From assembly GCF_041734735.1 (NCBI RefSeq), contig NC_134884.1, positions 30,435,958-30,499,957 on the forward strand: a stretch of 64,000 nucleotides of DNA, in the 5' to 3' direction. A program made the position numbers and the translations under genes. Positions 63,993-64,000 of this stretch are shown one piece after another. The notes below the pieces were generated by a model. That model made no database searches and was not told where the DNA came from. It saw nothing but the letters and a program-made list of their open reading frames with translations. The first letter of the stretch is position 1. Every line of letters starts with the position of its first letter. This stretch comes from Babylonia areolata. Lineage: Eukaryota > Mollusca > Gastropoda > Neogastropoda > Buccinidae.

Positions 63993-64000
63993 CTGAATCG

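Overview
The window is animal nuclear DNA: intron-rich, AT-rich, full of microsatellites, minisatellites and tRNA-headed SINEs. The repeat types resemble those I know from marine molluscs, so a gastropod-like mollusc is my best guess. That is an inference from repeats, because no species-diagnostic gene is present. Exon joins were checked for GT/AG ends and matching codon phase.

Three conserved housekeeping genes are present. (1) 451-6492, plus strand: the last five coding exons of GMP reductase; the N-terminus lies upstream of the window. (2) 13340-44604, plus strand: a complete 18-exon NAE1 (APPBP1) gene, the regulatory half of the NEDD8-activating enzyme. Its exons join to exactly 537 residues, against 534 in human. 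(3) 51563-63992, minus strand: the last nine coding exons of PRMT7, an arginine methyltransferase, 469 residues; the N-terminal catalytic part lies beyond the right edge. NAE1 and PRMT7 converge across about 7 kb. I see no functional link between the three genes beyond general housekeeping roles.

Non-coding layout: GMPR introns hold a LINE fragment, a small piggyBac-like element and a SINE. The 6.8 kb between GMPR and NAE1 holds a SINE, two LINE 3' fragments and short duplications. NAE1 intron 1 holds a piggyBac-like remnant with a TIR-bounded MITE inside it. NAE1 intron 12 is mostly a 68-bp tandem array. NAE1 intron 16 holds a 31-bp minisatellite with hairpin and CRE-like sites. The last PRMT7 intron holds a 46-bp minisatellite. 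At least five SINE-like families occur, two of which share a central core.

The most striking observation is the 68-bp array (26661-29885). Its repeat unit is a copy of the 3' splice site and first codons of NAE1 exon 13, so the intron carries 37 near-perfect and about 10 decayed decoy acceptors in front of the real one. Each intact decoy would open the correct frame for five residues (GCLPL) and then stop.
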